Positions 62,854 through 64,000 of a stretch of 64,000 nucleotides of DNA are shown here, piece after piece. The first letter of the stretch is position 1, and the number at the start of each line of letters is the position of its first letter. The notes under the pieces were generated by a model that saw only the letters and a list, made by a program, of their open reading frames with translations, was not told the DNA's origin and ran no database searches. Made by a program: the position numbers and the translations under genes. This DNA comes from an uncultured Planococcus sp. (GTDB lineage Bacteria > Bacillota > Bacilli > Bacillales_A > Planococcaceae). The stretch lies in NCBI GenBank assembly GCA_947493585.1, contig CANLRI010000001.1, positions 806,001 to 870,000 of the forward strand. Direction: 5' to 3'.

Positions 62854-63300
62854 ATGAACACGACAAGAAGCCATGGCTTTCAATTTCTGGACTTTCTGTT
62901 TATGGAGGAACACGAGATCCATCAGTTTGAGACAATTGCAGGTTCATTCGCAGTCATCAAATGCGGCGGAAAAAATTTGATGGTCCACAATAAATGGCGC
63001 GAGCAATGGGAGCTGCCGGCTGGCAGGAGAGAAGACGGAGAGACGTCGAAAGAATGTGCCGTAAGGGAATTATACGAAGAATCCGGCCAGTTGGTTGAAG
63101 ACTTGGAATTCAAAGGCTTGCTCAAACTCCAGCATACTGACACTCGGGAAATCAAATACAATCCAGTTTTTCTTGGAATGGTAGAGAAGCTACAGCCCTT
63201 TTTACCAAATGACGAAACGACGGAAATGAAGTTATGGGATACAAAAGAGGACATCGGGGTCCTGGATGAAATGGATATTAAAATTCTCGATTATATTTAA
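62854..63300 (+). CDS. Nudix hydrolase
   Basis: A 148-residue protein with Nudix box GRREDGETSKECAVRELYEESGQL (~56-79). Similar to MutT/YjhB-type small hydrolases. GGAGGAG precedes the ATG. Followed at 29 bases by a second, different Nudix gene, so the two are probably co-transcribed. Confidence 0.9.
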   Translation: MNTTRSHGFQFLDFLFMEEHEIHQFETIAGSFAVIKCGGKNLMVHNKWREQWELPAGRREDGETSKECAVRELYEESGQLVEDLEFKGLLKLQHTDTREIKYNPVFLGMVEKLQPFLPNDETTEMKLWDTKEDIGVLDEMDIKILDYI

Positions 63301-63329
63301 GGCGCTAAAATGTTATGGGGGTAAAACTT

Positions 63330-63746
63330 GTGGAAGACATCAAAAAAGTTTGGCAGGGTTCGGCTGGAGTGGTGATCGATCAAGACAAGATCCTCATGGT
63401 GAAATCGAAGGCATCCGGTAAATGGAGCATCCCGTCCGGAGAAATCGAAACCGGCGAATCCCCGCAACAAGCGTGCATCAGGGAAGTATGGGAAGAAACC
63501 GGATTTCGCACCGAGGTGAAGGAACAGCTTCATACGAAAAATGTGCAAATCGGCAACTATGAAGTCACCAGCCATTATTTTCTGTGCAAAGTCATCTCAG
63601 GCGATATTTGTTTTCACGATCCTGATAACGAAATCGACGAAATCACGTGGAAAACACAGGCTGAACTGAAAGAGCTGCTTCACGATTACCCGGAAGATCA
63701 AGAACACCTCATTGCGTTCATGAATCGTGCGGCTTCCACCCACTAA
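63330..63746 (+). CDS. Nudix hydrolase
   Basis: A 138-residue protein with Nudix box SGEIETGESPQQACIREVWEETGF (~37-60). GGGGGTAAAACTT precedes a GTG at 63330, preferred over ATG 63315, which lacks a ribosome-binding site. Substrate unknown; its sequence is only distantly related to the preceding Nudix protein. Confidence 0.88.
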   Translation: MEDIKKVWQGSAGVVIDQDKILMVKSKASGKWSIPSGEIETGESPQQACIREVWEETGFRTEVKEQLHTKNVQIGNYEVTSHYFLCKVISGDICFHDPDNEIDEITWKTQAELKELLHDYPEDQEHLIAFMNRAASTH

Positions 63747-63782
63747 TTCATTTTCACAAACCATACGAACGGAGTTGCGCAT

Positions 63783-64000
63783 GTGAACAGAGTAGCAGTC
63801 ATCACGGTCGGCAAAACCCATAGCGGCAAAACGACATTCGCCAAAGCGCTGGAGCGACAACTTGCCAATGCCATCGTCGTCGACCAGGACAATCATGCAG
63901 AAATCCTGAAAACTTATTATCCAGCGCTCGTCCCGAAAGAGGAGCGAATGCGATCAAGTATGCCCTGACCCAGACCATCGTCGATCATTCGGTCGATCAT
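63783..64000 (+). pseudogene. P-loop ATPase/kinase-like gene, frameshifted and cut by the window edge
   Basis: A GTG start preceded by CGGAG opens VAVITVGKTHSGKTTFAKALE, a Walker A P-loop, then VVDQDNHAEI. The frame ends at a TGA at 63966. In the frame one base over, from about 63942, the sequence continues A-N-A-I-K-Y-A-L-T-Q-T-I-V-D-H to the window end, as expected for this small AAA/zeta-toxin-like kinase family. One missing G in GAGGAGCG (63939-63945) would explain it. A real frameshift mutation or an assembly error are both possible. Confidence 0.7.

Overview
The window reads as chromosomal DNA of a Gram-positive Bacillota, most likely a halotolerant Planococcaceae such as Planococcus or Planomicrobium. 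This is inferred from strong AGGAGG ribosome-binding sites with frequent GTG and TTG starts, acidic secreted proteins with CWB2 wall-anchoring repeats, an RsbR paralogue, TPP, guanidine-I and T-box leaders, and stem-loop plus T-tract terminators. No phage, transposase, rRNA, tRNA or CRISPR array was seen.

Layout. 1-6.5 kb: secreted scavenging enzymes: the C-terminal part of a subtilisin-like protease with CWB2 repeats, a 5'-nucleotidase with the same anchor, and a second metallophosphatase interrupted by one in-frame stop. 6.5-7.7 kb: non-coding DNA with a palindromic repeat and three tandem ~250-bp units, each holding an 85-86-nt structured hairpin. 7.7-12.6 kb (minus): glycopolymer operon (flippase, PIG-L deacetylase, O-antigen-ligase-type protein, GNAT). 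13-17.8 kb: a large secreted nuclease and a trypsin-like lipoprotein protease. 18.6-19.1 kb: two more copies of the hairpin. 19.1-22.7 kb: TPP-riboswitch-controlled thiamin salvage operon tenA-thiM-thiD-thiE-thiW.

23-32.6 kb: TetR/MATE pair, GNAT, methyltransferase, SRPBCC protein, RsbR-like STAS protein, a Crp/Fnr regulator between two YdcZ-type transporters, and a patch of DUF3885, zinc-ribbon and small membrane proteins. 32.9 kb: a divergent PRPP synthetase. 34-36.6 kb: small membrane proteins and lipoproteins, one apparently starting at ATT. 36.7 kb: cold-shock protein. 37.2-39.9 kb: sucrose hydrolase and fructokinase behind a strong promoter with an operator-like palindrome. 40-43.6 kb (minus): ascorbate-type PTS IIB and IIC with a PRD regulator that carries the only EIIA domain.

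44.6-51.5 kb: hydroxyacyl-CoA dehydrogenase, a paired SMR exporter whose leader is a guanidine-I riboswitch, MarR-paiA-paiB diverging from a YczE-like protein over a MarR-type palindrome, a Nudix hydrolase and small envelope proteins. 51.8-53.4 kb: a T-box leader in front of an MFS transporter. 53.4-59.7 kb: a copper-resistance island (DUF305 protein, YdhK lipoprotein, histidine kinase and response regulator, Cys-rich copper-storage-type protein, CopB ATPase). 59.7-64 kb: nucleotidyltransferase, lipoproteins, alpha/beta hydrolase, two Nudix hydrolases and a P-loop protein with an apparent single-base frameshift at the window edge.

The most interesting unexplained signal is the five-copy hairpin family (6984-7571 and 18675-19006). 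Its stems differ between copies by compensatory base pairs, so the fold rather than the sequence appears to be maintained. Starts were often moved downstream of the longest reading frame to match a ribosome-binding site; each case is noted. All family assignments come from recognising motifs by eye, with no database search.
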